Below are positions 54,200-64,000 of a stretch of 64,000 nt of DNA, in pieces. The stretch spans positions 21,591,224 to 21,655,223 of the forward strand of contig OW679202.1 in NCBI GenBank assembly GCA_940337035.1. Direction: 5' to 3'. The notes beneath the pieces are model-generated. The model saw nothing but the letters and a program-made list of their open reading frames with translations. It was not told the DNA's origin and searched no databases. Numbering within the stretch: the stretch's first letter is position 1; each line of letters starts with the position of its first letter. Position numbers and translations under genes: made by a program. Source of the stretch: Agriotes lineatus (taxonomy: Eukaryota; Arthropoda; Insecta; Coleoptera; Elateridae).

Positions 54200-56171
54200 A
54201 ATCTATAAACAAAATTGTAAAAAGAGACAACAACGAATAATACCCGGGTATAATCCAGAAACACTGGCATGGAATACATGGTATGACGAAGAATGCAAAG
54301 AGGCACACAAAAAACAAAGAGAAGCAAGCAAAAACATGCTGCAAAGAGAAACAAGACACACAGCTGAAAACTACCACGACAAGAGAAGACAAGCACATTA
54401 CATATGCAGAAGACAGAAAAGAGAATATTAAACAAAGCTGATAAAAGCAATGGAAAGAGAATATCAACAAAAAATAATAGGAAATTCTATAAAGAACAAA
54501 AGAGAATATCAAACAAGAACAAAATACATCAAAGATAAACAAGGCACAATGCTAAGAGATGAAGACGAAATCATGAGTAGATGGGAGGAATTCTTTAAAG
54601 AAGAGTTAAACGAGGAAAATATCAAAGAAGAAAAAGAAAATGAAGAAAGACTGTCTGAGAACATGCAATTATATGGACCCCATATAAACATCAAAGCTCC
54701 CATATTCCAAGAAATAGAAGAAATGATCAAAGTATTAAAAAATAACAAAGCACCAGGAGAGGACGGATTACACGCCAAGCTGATAAAATATGCTGGAGAC
54801 CAAATGAGCCAAAAAATACACAAGCTGATTACGGAAATATGGATAAAAGAAAAGATGCCAAGGAAATGGAATAGTGCCTTGATTTGCCCGATTTTCAAAA
54901 AAGGCGAAAATTACATAGGCATTATTCTACTTAGCGTAGTGCATAAAATCATCACAAGGAGTACTATAGCAGAAAAAATAGAACAGTATATAGAACAAAT
55001 TCTGGTAGATTACCAGGGTGGATTCAGAAAAAGTAGATCTACTTCGGACCATATATTCACAATAAGAAGGATCCTAGAGAAGTGTTATGAATACAACATA
55101 GAGGTTCATCAGTTCTAAATAGACTTCCGAAAGGCCTATGGTAGTGTGAAGCGAAATTACCTGGAGGCAGCAATGAGGGATCTAGGGATTCCGGATAAAT
55201 TAATTAAAATGACAATGCTGACATTGCAATACATACGAAGTAAGGTAAGAATAGGGAGAAACAAAGGCCTCAGACAGGGAGACTCTCTATCAACATCCCT
55301 GTTTAATATTGTATTAGAGAAAGACATTAGAGCTATTAGCTACAATCCCGGAGATTCATTATATAGCAGATGAGTACAATATCTGGCGTATGTAGATGAC
55401 GTTATACTGGCAAGAACAAAAGGGGCGCTCACAACCGCGTTTGGTGAATTAGAAAGAGAAATGGCGAAAGTAGGACTAAAAATCAACGACCAAAAAACAA
55501 AGTACATGTTGCAGACGCGAGAGGAAAGAAGAAGACAACCAGAAGTAATACATTTGGGGAACAAGAATGTCGAAAAAGTGAAACGATTTAAGTAACTAGG
55601 ACGTATACTAACGGAAACAAATAACACCAAAGCAGACATAGCGGCAAGAATTTTTGCAGAGAACCGATGTTACTACTCGTTACAAAAATACTTTAAGTCT
55701 CGCATGTTATCTAGAAATTCAAAACTAAAGATCTATAAGACCTTAATAAGAGCCATAGTGACATACGCATCAGAGACGTGGATACTGAGAGAAGAGGATA
55801 AGAACAGGTTATTAATTTTCGAAAGAAAAATTCTAAGGAAAGTGTTTGGACCGACAAATGATGCTGGTGTTTGCAGGAGACGCATGAACCACGAATTGAA
55901 AAAGCTATAAAAAGAACCTGATATAGTGGCAATAATAAAAAGCCACAGGATAGCATGGTTGGCACACGTGCATAGAATGCAGCAAGGTAGAGCCCCCAAA
56001 GCAACTTTAGAAAAGAAGCCAGAGGAAAGACGCTTAAGAGGAAGGCCTAGAAAGAGGTGGCTGGATGATGTGGAAGAAGATTTAAGACAAATTGGAGTAC
56101 GAAGATGGAGAGCGAACGCTGATGAAAGAAGAGAATGGCAGAATGTTGTGGAGCGGGCCAAGCCTCTTTGA
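54200..56171 (+). pseudogene. Linker, reverse transcriptase and C-terminus of the RTE LINE
   Basis: The 222-codon frame 54450-55118 contains MSRWEEFFKEELNEENIKEE, KNNKAPGEDGLHAKLIKYAG and KWNSALICPIFKKGENYIGI and GGFRKSRSTSDHIFTIRRIL. After a TAA, IDFRKAYGSVKRNYL (catalytic block), GLRQGDSLSTSLFNIVLEKD, a TGA, and QYLAYVDDVILARTKGAL with YVDD at 55389-55400. Then VGLKINDQKTKYMLQ, RFK-stop-LGRILTETNNTKAD, IVTYASETWILREEDKNRLL, IAWLAHVHRMQQGRAPKATL and RLRGRPRKRWLDDVEEDLRQ, ending RAKPL-stop at about 56171. Three or four stops only; RT motifs are otherwise intact. Confidence 0.93.
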
Positions 56172-56200
56172 AGAGTTGTAGTGCCAAGAAGAAGAATATT

Positions 56201-56660
56201 TAGAATGTTTGAGGGTATTAACTATAGTTTGTTTGATTTTTTCGTCTATTACAGTGATTAGTACATTTTGAATGATATGATCACGGTAATGAGGCATATT
56301 GCGGTGTTGGGCGTTTTCAATGCGATTTGTGTGCTCTGCTATAACATTATCAAATATCATACTTTCTACTAATTAAAAAAAATCGGTTATCGTTTGAAAC
56401 AGCTTTACCGTACTCCGTACTCCCTCTAAAACCTAAATTTTGTCTAGCTAAATACTGAATGACGTATATAATTCGTTCAATAACCACCAGCCACTTCTTT
56501 TTTCACGATCCATTTGGGCCTGATTTATAAAATCTACGGTTGTTCCTTTCCCTATATTTTGTTTTAATTCTACACATTGTCTCATACTAAGAAAATGTGT
56601 CACACTTTCTTCATGTCTTTCAAAATTTCGAGATAAATGACGCCAAGGCTTCTTAAGTTT
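56201..56660 (-). pseudogene. hAT transposase, N-terminal half (ZMYM1-like)
   Basis: On the minus strand: KKPWRHLSRNFERHEESVTH, FLSMRQCVELKQNIGKGTTV, NQAQMDREKRSGWWLLNEL, then with frame changes a decayed SLIELI-like stretch, and FDNVIAEHTNRIENAQHRNM, PHYRDHIIQNVLITVIDEKI, IVNTLKHSKY. The HLSRNF...H-E-x-S-x-x-H element corresponds to the end of the TTF-type zinc finger of this family. The frame stops exactly at the LINE boundary (56201). Confidence 0.88.
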
Positions 56661-57424
56661 ATTTTAGAAACTATACGACGTGTTTGGTTGGGGATTACTT
56701 TTGATGACGCTTTACGAGCGGATTTACTCCCGAAAAATCAATATTAGTTTGGAAGTAAAAGAATTGTTAGCCGCCTATAATCTAAGGCAGGATTTGGTGA
56801 CCTCTGCTTTCATGTGATCTAATGCTCTATCGAATTTCTTTTAAAGAATTTTTCCTTTTCCTATTTTCGCTTCGTTCCTGCTCCGATATTTTTAGAGGTT
56901 CGCCGTGCTACCTGTCATAAATCTGTGGATGTGTACTTCACGCTGCTGTCATGTCCGCTTGTTGGGTTAAGATTTGACTCTGAGAAAAACCGGAACATCT
57001 GCATTCGCGAGAATATCCCGAAAGACTCTCCTCGATTTTCCAGCACGTCTCACAGCTATTAAGGTCAGGTCTTTGAATTGTTCCAATTTTTCGCACTTCT
57101 GGCGGCATGCATCAAACGCTTTCCGGTATGAGGAAATTGCATCCATTATGGAAATCACCCATAGTAGATTTTAGACTTTTGATTGAAACTTTTGTAAGTA
57201 TTAAGCAACGATCAATTATTTATTGACTTAAATTGCTTGTAACTTTTTTACTGGTGAACAACCATCTGTTGTTTACCAAATGCTATTTACTTTGTGTGTT
57301 TTGTGATTTTATACTATCCCAGCCTGTCTTACCTCGCATCTTGACTACTCCGTATGGCTAAGTGGAGTGTATATCACGGTAACTTATTGAACTTGGCGCC
57401 CTTAACTATTGGGTTTATTTCTTG
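56661..57424. other. Upstream of the hAT remnant; mostly unassigned
   Basis: The minus-strand frame 56967-57158 reads MDAISSYRKAFDACRQKCEK, LEQFKDLTLIAVRRAGKSRR and ILANADVPVFLRVKS. It looks protein-like (charged, amphipathic) but I recognise no family. Sequence at 56661-56780 could be the start of the hAT coding region. Nothing else seen. Confidence 0.35.
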
Positions 57425-57925
57425 AAACCCATCGAGTCAAGGTGTTAAATATTTGGGCGTATATTTGGACACGAAACTAACTTGGAAACTACACATCAAT
57501 AGTAATGGAATGCTATTCAAGTTTAAATCAACTGCATATAATAATAAATAGAAAATGTCCGTTAAAATTCTAATGCACTCTCCTTATTTGCACATCTATT
57601 CTAACATCAACGATTACCTATGCCTGTGCAGTATGGGGGGGGGGGGGGGGGCTGCATCCATATCAACAATTTAAAAATGCAGAAATTCCAAAGCAAGTAT
57701 CTTCGTATCTTAACAAATGTTGCATGGTTCGTGCACAATATTCAATTATGCGATAAACTGCAAATTCTCATAATAAAAGCTTTTATTAAAAAAGTGAGTT
57801 AGAACATTTAATGACAAAATCCGTGAGTGCCCCCGTGCTGACCGTTATTCGTTAGGTGATAAACGAATTCACAAAAGATGTGCAGACTACCCCAGGACTT
57901 ACTCTCAACCCATGATAAACAATCC
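57425..57925 (+). pseudogene. Jockey-like LINE, post-RT segment with a G17 run
   Basis: GVKYLGVYLDTKLTWKLHIN (57432-57490) is the conserved Jockey segment after the RT. STITYACAVWG follows in another frame and then 17 consecutive G at 57635-57651, where family members encode G-C/A-A. The reading continues HINNLKMQKFQSKYLRILTN, VAWFVHNIQLCDKLQ, the standard continuation. Late pieces (DKRIHKRCADY) reach about 57900. No RT core upstream, so it is a 5'-truncated copy. Confidence 0.85.
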
Positions 57926-58283
57926 AGCGACTGAACATCTCAATAGGAGCTGACCTCTACGTGAATATAGTGAAAATTGTATAATACCCCTTGCATGTGA
58001 ACAATTCTGTGCGTAGATAATACAGCTGATCCGAAAGACCATTAAATTAAAACAACATTATTTTTGTCCTACTGTTATGACAATTAGGTTAAATTGTAAT
58101 GCATCCTTTATGCTCATGGCCCTTCTCCGGTAGTCTGTTATGAGCTAATTTTTGATGGTTAACAAGTTACGACGTTAATACTGAGCACTTCCATTTATTT
58201 TTACAAAATTACTGTAACAACATTATGATTGTTTTTATTAGCAAAGAAGGAATACATACCATAAACCATCGAGGATACAAAAA
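57925..58283. other. Non-coding stretch, nothing recognised
   Basis: AT-rich spacer without features. Confidence 0.5.
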
Positions 58284-58949
58284 TCTGGTGTGATCGACGC
58301 ACACAACTTCCTTTTACAGTGATCTTGTAATTAGTCAAAAATTTGATTTTAAATTTTTAAGCATTTGTCAAAAATTTTCAAAAAATTACAAATTCTACAA
58401 AAACGGTACAAAATAGAGCGTTGGTTGAAGAGACAAATTTTCCCTAGAATTTTAAGCTGAATTCAAAAATGTAATAATATACCGGGTGTTCTATTTAAAA
58501 TAGGAGTTAATAAAAAATATATAAAAAAGACAAAAGAAACCCAGTATTCAACTGGAAAATCACCTATCTCACATCAATACACATTAAAAATGTAATAAAA
58601 ATGTAAAGTTTGAAAAAATCGTTAAAGCCGTTTTTGAAAAAAAAACGAAAAAAACTGAAAAATCACACGAGTAAACACCTACTTCCGGTTATGCGATTTT
58701 CTTCAAAAGCTTGCAGTTTCATCTACATAGTATACAAAACTTATATATGAAGTTTCAACGGAATACCTCTTTTCTTTTTTGAGATATTCTGTTCACAGAT
58801 AGACAGACACACAGGCACAGACAGACAGACAGACCAATGAAAAAAATATGTTTTTGGAATCAGGGGACTATAAAACGTGAATATCTGTTGAAAACTCAAT
58901 TTCGAATTTTTGGGGTGAATCCAATACTTTCTTTATCGTAAAAGGAAGT
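58284..58949 (+). mobile_element. Helentron-like non-autonomous element (HINE-like), copy 2
   Basis: Same family as 6829-7400 and longer by two internal blocks (about 58502-58556 and 58577-58620). It begins TCTGGTGTGATCGACGC. ACTTCCTTTTAC lies at 58306-58317 and its exact reverse complement GTAAAAGGAAGT at 58938-58949, a perfect 12-bp subterminal inverted repeat. The core has a GACAGACACACAGG / ACAGACAGACAG microsatellite at about 58800-58832. No ORF. The flanks show no convincing target duplication, as expected for Helitron/Helentron insertion. Confidence 0.8.
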
Positions 58950-59744
58950 AACTAAAACGATTAGCTGAAAGCCGGCAAGAATAAAATACGAACAAATGAT
59001 ACTGTATGTAAGCATTTCTTACATTACGTATAGCTAGGTTGTATGCTGCATATTCTTTTAGTAGGTTATAGAGGCGTTACAGTAAGTAAACAATGAACAC
59101 AAGAAGAGAAATACACATTTAGGACTTCCCATAAAAGAAGTATATGACTTTAAGGTTTGCAATCGCTCGTGAAGTAAGTTTGCTCTCAGTTTTCAGAAAT
59201 AATGCAATTACTTACATCACAAAATATAAAATTTGACTTTCTACTGAAGATATCGACATTTCGCTCAACTAATTGTAGGTGGTTACATAAAATCGTTATT
59301 TATGTAGACATGTAAAACTAAAGAGGTTCGCGTGTTTATGGTCGAATCAGCAATAAACAAAGGAAAAAATTCTATAATGAAATTACGTGCCTGCGGACCT
59401 GCATTTTTGGCAGGGCGTTGTACTCGACTAGAGGAAATAAAATGTCAATTAAACTAACCAATAGGTCATGGCGAAAGTAATTTATACCCCTGCGAATAAG
59501 CACAAAAAAGTAACCGCGATTTATATTACAGTGAGTTAGTTGGTTATGGATTTGCCAGTTCTTTCTACGAAAGCAATTTGGACACTGTCAATGTTTTTAT
59601 TTTGATAACTCTGGAGTTTATTTCTAACGTATCATCTACTAATCATAGAAAATGTTAGCTGTCACTTTAGGCGTATTCTCATTTCGTACAGTTATAGTTT
59701 ATTGTGCGTACGTACATATGGATGAATACTGCCAGCTATACACA
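58950..59744. other. Non-coding stretch, nothing recognised
   Basis: AT-rich sequence with no domain or repeat structure seen. Confidence 0.5.
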
Positions 59745-59746
59745 TA

Positions 59747-60476
59747 CAGTGTGGAAATAAAGTAACGGATAAATTAATTAACTTTGTTAGTATTAATTTT
59801 TGTGAAAAAATCTTGAAGGGGTATAGCGATTTTAATTATAGGACATACACTACAACCATCTTCATGTTGCTACGTCATTTGTTTTAAAAGTTATGACGTC
59901 ATAGACTTTTTTTAAATGACAACCTTTTTTTATTGTTTTCAGTGATATGAAATTTTCAATATGATATTCCTGGAAAAAATCGATAAAAATGGTCTTAAAG
60001 TTTAAATATTAAAAACCAATTTTATTAATAAAATATTTTGCTAACGGTAAATTATAATTTACAAAAAGTAAAGGGCGCTTAGTTTGTTAAAAATTTACAA
60101 ATTGTTTAATTCTGACATGTAACTAATCATTTTTTGTTTTATCCAACGGTAACTAGATTTATTTTGCTCACTTCATTGGTTTTTAATATTTAAATTTTAA
60201 GACCATTTTTCTCGTTTTTTTTCAGATGGAACATATTGAAAATTTTATACCGTTCGAAACGGGATAAAAAGTACTATCGAAACCAATAATAAAATAATGT
60301 ATGTTATTAAAAAAAGGTCGATGACGTCGTATCATGAAAAACAAATTACATAAGAAACTGAAAATCAGCTGAAAATATTTCCTATAGTCAAAATCGCTAA
60401 CCCCCTTCATGACTTTTTCATAAAAATGAATATCAACGAAGTTAATGAATTTATCCGTTACTTTATTTCCACACTG
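59747..60476. mobile_element. Tc1/mariner-type MITE, near-complete palindrome
   Basis: The ends CAGTGTGGAAATAAAGTAAC and the exact reverse complement at 60457-60476 are flanked by TA on each side (59745-59746 and 60477-60478). The inverted similarity continues inward for at least 180 bp (AACGGATAAATTAATTAACTT versus AACGGATAAATTCATTAACTT, GACGTCAT motifs) and reappears near the centre (ATGGTCTTAAAGTTTAAATA against its inverted counterpart at about 60184-60210). Thus most of the 730 bp folds back on itself. No transposase. It would be mobilised in trans by a related mariner. Confidence 0.92.
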
Positions 60477-60837
60477 TATAATATGCTAACAAAATACACA
60501 ATGATAATTATAAGACGTTACACAGGAACAACTGCAGGTATAAAACTCTACAGCTACTGCAAATGGCTGAGTTGGTCATTTAGATAATCTTGAGCACTAT
60601 AGTAGCATATGGTTAATAACAGCAACTTTATACATAACTATAGTTATATTTTGTTATGTGTATAGGGATATGGAGAAAGATCAAATATAGTAATACAGGT
60701 GCTAAGTACAAGAATGCTATAGGCATTTTGAATATTGTGAAAGCATTCAAATACAACAATGTCAACTGTTACCAACTTCATTCTATATACAACTAAAAAC
60801 AAAAACGATATTAGTAGTGATACCCGACATAGGTAAT
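60477..60837. other. Non-coding stretch, nothing recognised
   Basis: AT-rich spacer. Confidence 0.5.
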
Positions 60838-61035
60838 TGCACCTGCAGGTGCAGGTGTGTACAAGTGTGCCCAGGTGTACAGGTGAGGGCAGGTGTAAAG
60901 GTGTGGCCAGGTGTACAGGTAAGTCCAGATATACAGGTGAGTCCACGTGTACAGGTGTACAGGTGAGGGCAGGTGTACAGGTGTAGAGGTAAGTGTAGGT
61001 GTGCAGGGTTGTGTGGAAGTGTACAGGTGTGGAAC
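60838..61035. repeat. CAGGTG-rich minisatellite
   Basis: Tandem variants of a 12-18 bp unit (GTGTACAGGTGAGKCCAG) give about 12 copies of CAGGTG in 200 bp. Open frames on the minus strand (rich in HLYTC, HLYTW, HLHLP units) are by-products of the repeat. AGGTAAGT and CAGGTGAGT look like splice-donor consensus sequences but no exon supports them. Confidence 0.9.
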
Positions 61036-61149
61036 TGCATTTAGGTAAATATATTTAAGGAACTGCATTAAGGTAATTGCATTTCAGGAAGTGCATTTAG
61101 GGGTAGTGTGCAGAAGGTATTTAAGGTAAATGGAGAATTGTTAGGAAAT

Positions 61150-61320
61150 GAAAAACAGTCGGGAATGCCGCCTCTCGGATTTGAACCGAGTATTCTAGTA
61201 TAACAGTTTCGGCTCGAGGGGCGATCTGCAGTAGCAGCAGTGGGGGAGAGAGAGAGAGAGGGATAGCCGGACTGCGGGATAGGAGATGAGCGCGGCGACT
61301 TAAAAAACAACAGAAGCGAC
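61150..61320 (-). mobile_element. tRNA-like SINE head with (GA)n tract
   Basis: On the minus strand CTCGGTTCAAATCCGAG is a perfect T arm (five base pairs, seven-base loop) with B box GGTTCAAATCC, followed by AGGCGGC. The 5' half CGCCCCTCGAGCCGAAACTG lacks a standard D arm and A box. A (GA)n tract is at about 61248-61262. A tRNA-derived repeat or tRNA pseudogene; a working tRNA is unlikely. Confidence 0.5.
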
Positions 61321-61800
61321 AACCTCTCACAAAAATAAAATATGAGAAGATGTTGTATTCGCAGGATTGTTTTGCAAGAATAATTAGCTTTTTATAGGGA
61401 AGGTGTAATAGAAATACGAAAGAATTGCAGAAATTACGGTGAAAATGATTGTTAATTTGTTGATTGCAATAATGCTGGTAAAAGTGGCAAGTGCCAGTGC
61501 GGACGGTAATTCATTTAACGAGTATAAACAGAAATGTGAATAAAACCAATATAGATATACATTTCCATCAACCTTCTTGGGCGACGAAATTTCGATGTTT
61601 AATTTTTCTAGTATGTACTATGCATTGTAAGATAAAATATCGCTACCTAGTTCTACAAAGTGTTTGGAAAAAAGTACTCAAAATATGTGTCGATGACAAA
61701 CTGCAGTTAGATTTTTTTAATTACGCAGACAACCTCCCAGGTTCAATTATTGAGCCTCCGTAATGACCTTAACTTTACCAGAAGTCAGGTGCAAGAGTGC
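61320..61800. other. Unassigned stretch
   Basis: The 90-codon frame 61491-61763 has no recognised motif. It may lie within the mariner remnant that follows, but no terminal repeat was found. Confidence 0.35.
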
Positions 61801-62465
61801 ATGGTGAAGAGAGGTATATAAACGTATTTTTAATCAGAAAATTGGACAAATACCGAAGGAAATTCCTACAGCAAAATATAAACTACGATGAATGTGAGCG
61901 TTTACACTGAACAACATACAAAGGATTCAAGACTTAACGCGGACGCAGTAAAAAAGTACGACTGGAAATACCACAGGTATTGAAGCCTGCACGAGTGAGG
62001 CTTGCTAAATATCGTCTTTTAGAACAAAAGTTACCGTTGGGCAGTATGTGGTGGGAGGGAAACTCCAACAATAATCCAGAGCAAAGATTTGCAGTTAGAA
62101 GGCAAACATTAACTACTGTCATGGTTTGGATCTCCGTGATCGTTGAAGGTCGTTCTTATCTCATTCTCTTCGACTATGGAGTTAAGGCCAACAAGACTGT
62201 ATACCGCGAAAAGGTCTTAAAAAAGCATTAATACCGTGGGCTCGTAGACAACTTCCGCCCAGGCCATGGATGTCCTAGTAGGACTCAGCGCCGTCCCACA
62301 AAGTCCGTGAAAATCGACAATTTCTTGGTGAGAATATTTCGGGGTTCGTTTTGATGGAACATTTGTACACATATTCACCAGACGCTAATTCCCTGGATTT
62401 CTCTATTTGGAATGTGCAGCTGTTCATGTATTTTGAGTCGAGCCAACTCTTGTTCACCGTCATTT
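61800..62465 (+). pseudogene. Mariner-like transposase remnant
   Basis: Frame 61980-62231 carries NPEQRFAVRRQTLTTVMVWI, SVIVEGRSYLILFDYGVKAN, KTVYREKVLKKH, the middle of the mariner DDE/D core (the VMVW-x-x-I and V-Y-R-E-x-V-L blocks). After frame changes PWARRQLPPRPWMS, then DSAPSHKV (equivalent to QDSAPAHKA, second catalytic Asp) and YTYSPDANSLDFSIWNVQ (equivalent to YSPDLNPLDYSIWS, third catalytic residue) appear. Catalytic motifs two and three are readable but in different frames. N-terminal HTH not identified with confidence. Confidence 0.85.
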
Positions 62466-63780
62466 ATTATTCTCCTTACATTTAGATACTTATTCATACT
62501 TCGCTAGTTAAATCTCGTCAGTAGTTGGCAATAATTTGTTCACAATTCTTCACACTCAAAATACGAACGCGACGTGAATGTTGTATGTTACTCCTTCCTC
62601 GTTAGTATTTATTTCGCTGTCACGTTCTTATTTCCTGCATGCTTCGATATAGCAAAATCAAAATTTATGAATTTTTTTATATTAATTATCATTCGATCAG
62701 TGCCAACTCTCAAGTAAACCGGAGCAATATCCGAACGTCACTGGTTGTTATAGCGATAGACAAGAATTTCATGGAGGGTGCCTTGTGGATTGCTTTATCT
62801 CGGCTGTATTTGACAATTTTGCCTTATTAGCTGACCCCGCCTTAGCTGCTATTAATTCATTAACCTTACATTGTTAGAGGATTATTATTCCTACCCGTGT
62901 CTCAAACTCTCCGCTCTGCACAAATATGCGTAATTAATGCGGCAGTATTTTATTGGACCACGTCTAGTTGCTTTACTGTAATTAGGTGCTCGTATATAGA
63001 CAGACTCCTCTTGTATCACGAATTCATTACCATAATCTTATTATAGTAGCAGCCACAGCGTACCAAAATGCAATTATCATACACGTGGCTGCCAAAATTA
63101 CCTAACCTAAACTTGCACCACCCTGCCAATTGCTGATTATGTATAGGGAAGGCACAAGTATGTGTCCAGTTTGTTTAGATATCAGACACTTTCCTCATTT
63201 AAAATGCATGCCAATTTCATCTCGCACTAGTTCCTAAAGTTTGAACATAATGACAGCGAAACTCGGAACTGGCATCTATTGTGAGAGGGTCATTCATAAA
63301 CTAGCATCTTTACGCCGTTGCGCCTTGGAGAATCCTATCTGCTGACAAATGAAAGCCGAGAAGTCGAATTGAAAGACAAAAGGCTTATTTTAAGTTTTAA
63401 ACATAGAATTATTAGTGCCAGGGACTACTAACCGCATAACTTCGGTTCTAAGTTAATAAAGTTCGAGGAAGATTATCCGCAGACTTGTGTAGTTTTAAAT
63501 CTCTGCGCGATTTTCTTCCTAAGCCAAGATTAGATCATGACAGTGAAAACTTTCTATCGAGGCTTAAATCCACTGGCCAGCTATCTCCTGAAGAGAAAAA
63601 TAAATGGACTCCATCTGTAGCATCAAGTTGCTATAGAACGTATCCGTATTATTTATATATAAAAGCCCTTATAATTAATTTTGTTGATCATGTACTAAAT
63701 ATTGTTCACATAAGTAAGGAAGTGCATCCCTTTGCAAGACGTGAAAAACCAATCAGGCTATATTTTGACTTGTAATACAC
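62466..63780. other. Non-coding stretch with an unassigned open frame
   Basis: The frame 63485-63775 reads MCSFKSLRDFLPKPRLDHDS and KSTGQLSPEEKNKWTPSVAS and further; it has no recognised domain. The part at 62880-63250 is less AT-rich but shows nothing I can name. Confidence 0.4.
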
Positions 63781-63782
63781 GT

Positions 63783-64000
63783 ACAGGGTGGGCAAATGTT
63801 GATGTTGTCATAGGGAATCTCGCTAATTATAGGAGATAAGAAAAACAGGAGTTCCCATGCTCGACCTCTTTTTTTTTCGAGAAAAGCTTAATGGTGGAAA
63901 ACAAAATGGACTACCGTCTTTTGTTTTCCAGTAGTAAACAAAAATTCGATTTTTCGAGTTTTCGCTGTGTAACTATATCTCGCTTATTTATAAAATAAAG
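63783..64000. repeat. Dispersed repeat running off the window
   Basis: Begins TACAGGGTGGGCAAATGTTG, a phrase typical of arthropod dispersed repeats and related to the ACAGGGTG motifs at 12174 and 12284. It contains a T10 run and an imperfect AACAAAATGG/TTTTGTTTTCC inverted pair. The end is beyond the window. Confidence 0.4.

Larger units (their letters stand above)
50676..56194 (+). mobile_element. RTE-like LINE inserted in the hAT gene and carrying two LTR insertions
   Basis: It lies between AATATT copies (50670-50675 and 56195-56200), a short target-site duplication. Removing the two inserts leaves about 3.0 kb, the usual RTE length. It starts with a tRNA-like GC-rich leader, has APE and RT domains in one orientation, and ends ...GCCAAGAAGAAG, an (AAG)n-type tail. 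It is the most complete LINE in the window, with relatively few lesions. Confidence 0.9.
49045..56660 (-). mobile_element. ZMYM1-like hAT transposon split by an RTE LINE
   Basis: The N-terminal half of a hAT transposase lies at 56201-56660 and the C-terminal half at about 49370-50675, both on the minus strand. They are separated by a 5.5-kb plus-strand LINE. At the join the protein reads ...KHSKY then FSIILNCIPDISYEEE, continuous across the insertion. A candidate left end CAGGGGTGTCTCTAAC starts at 49045; no matching right end or 8-bp duplication was found. Confidence 0.88.

Noticed and set aside
54117..54542. Minus-strand 141-codon hydrophobic frame
   Set aside because: Antisense of the Lys/Glu-rich linker of the plus-strand LINE; same artefact.
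60838..61035. CRISPR-like array
   Set aside because: Repeats are short, variable and without unique spacers; the context is an animal genome, so it is a minisatellite.
60644..61068. Minus-strand repetitive proteins (HLYTC/HLYTW repeats)
   Set aside because: They are frames through the CAGGTG minisatellite, open in all three registers because the repeat lacks stops.
61160..61240. A functional tRNA gene on the minus strand
   Set aside because: The T arm is perfect, but no proper D arm, anticodon arm or acceptor stem can be drawn.
63485..63775. 96-codon open frame as a gene
   Set aside because: No domain or supporting context; kept only as an unassigned stretch.

Overview
The window looks like intergenic, repeat-packed nuclear DNA from an arthropod, most likely an insect. 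It is AT-rich by eye. I could find no convincing host protein-coding gene, rRNA or intact tRNA gene in 64 kb. Almost everything recognisable is transposon-derived: RTE/BovB-like LINEs with APE endonuclease plus reverse transcriptase (RT), Jockey/CR1-like LINEs, an RNase H-bearing LINE, pogo/Tigger, Tc1/mariner and hAT DNA transposons, LTR insertions, Helentron-like non-autonomous elements, tRNA-derived SINE heads and foldback elements. This mix is typical of large, repeat-rich insect genomes. I cannot assign the order from sequence alone.

Layout. 1-4.9 kb: AT-rich sequence with a 57-bp tandem duplication, a 206-bp foldback palindrome and a SINE. 4.9-8.1 kb: a decayed RTE LINE whose 3' part is split by a Helentron-like element (a second copy lies at 58.3-58.9 kb). 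8.3-16.1 kb: more Helentron-like repeats, a SINE head and a second decayed RTE LINE. 16.1-17.8 kb: a 5'-truncated RNase H LINE on the minus strand with an 11-bp target-site duplication. 20.4-26.8 kb: minus-strand LINE fragments, an element with inverted clusters of an ACCACCGAT motif, and a SINE. 27.5-34.5 kb: LINE 3' end, SINE, a pogo/Tigger element carrying a mariner-like fragment, and a Jockey fragment. 34.6-38.9 kb: a DNA transposon with inverted repeats of about 275 bp, coding for an unassigned Cys-tailed protein. Its right tip was hit by a hAT element that itself holds a foldback module. 39.7-46 kb: a deleted mariner, a nearly full-span minus-strand RTE LINE and the 5' half of a Jockey LINE. 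49-56.7 kb: a ZMYM1-like hAT transposase gene cut in two by an RTE LINE, which is itself interrupted by a probable LTR insertion and a clean solo LTR. 57-64 kb: Jockey RT tail, a Helentron-like copy, a 730-bp palindromic mariner MITE, a CAGGTG-rich minisatellite, a mariner transposase remnant and a repeat running off the window.

The genes do not form a pathway. Their relations are those of nested insertions, which give a relative history. In at least four places (6.83, 16.1/17.8, 37.5/38.9 and 52.8/54.1 kb) the insertion boundaries can be read to within a few bases because duplicated target sites or a restored reading frame mark them. The best candidate for something little described is the long-inverted-repeat transposon at 34.6-38.9 kb and its coding sequence.
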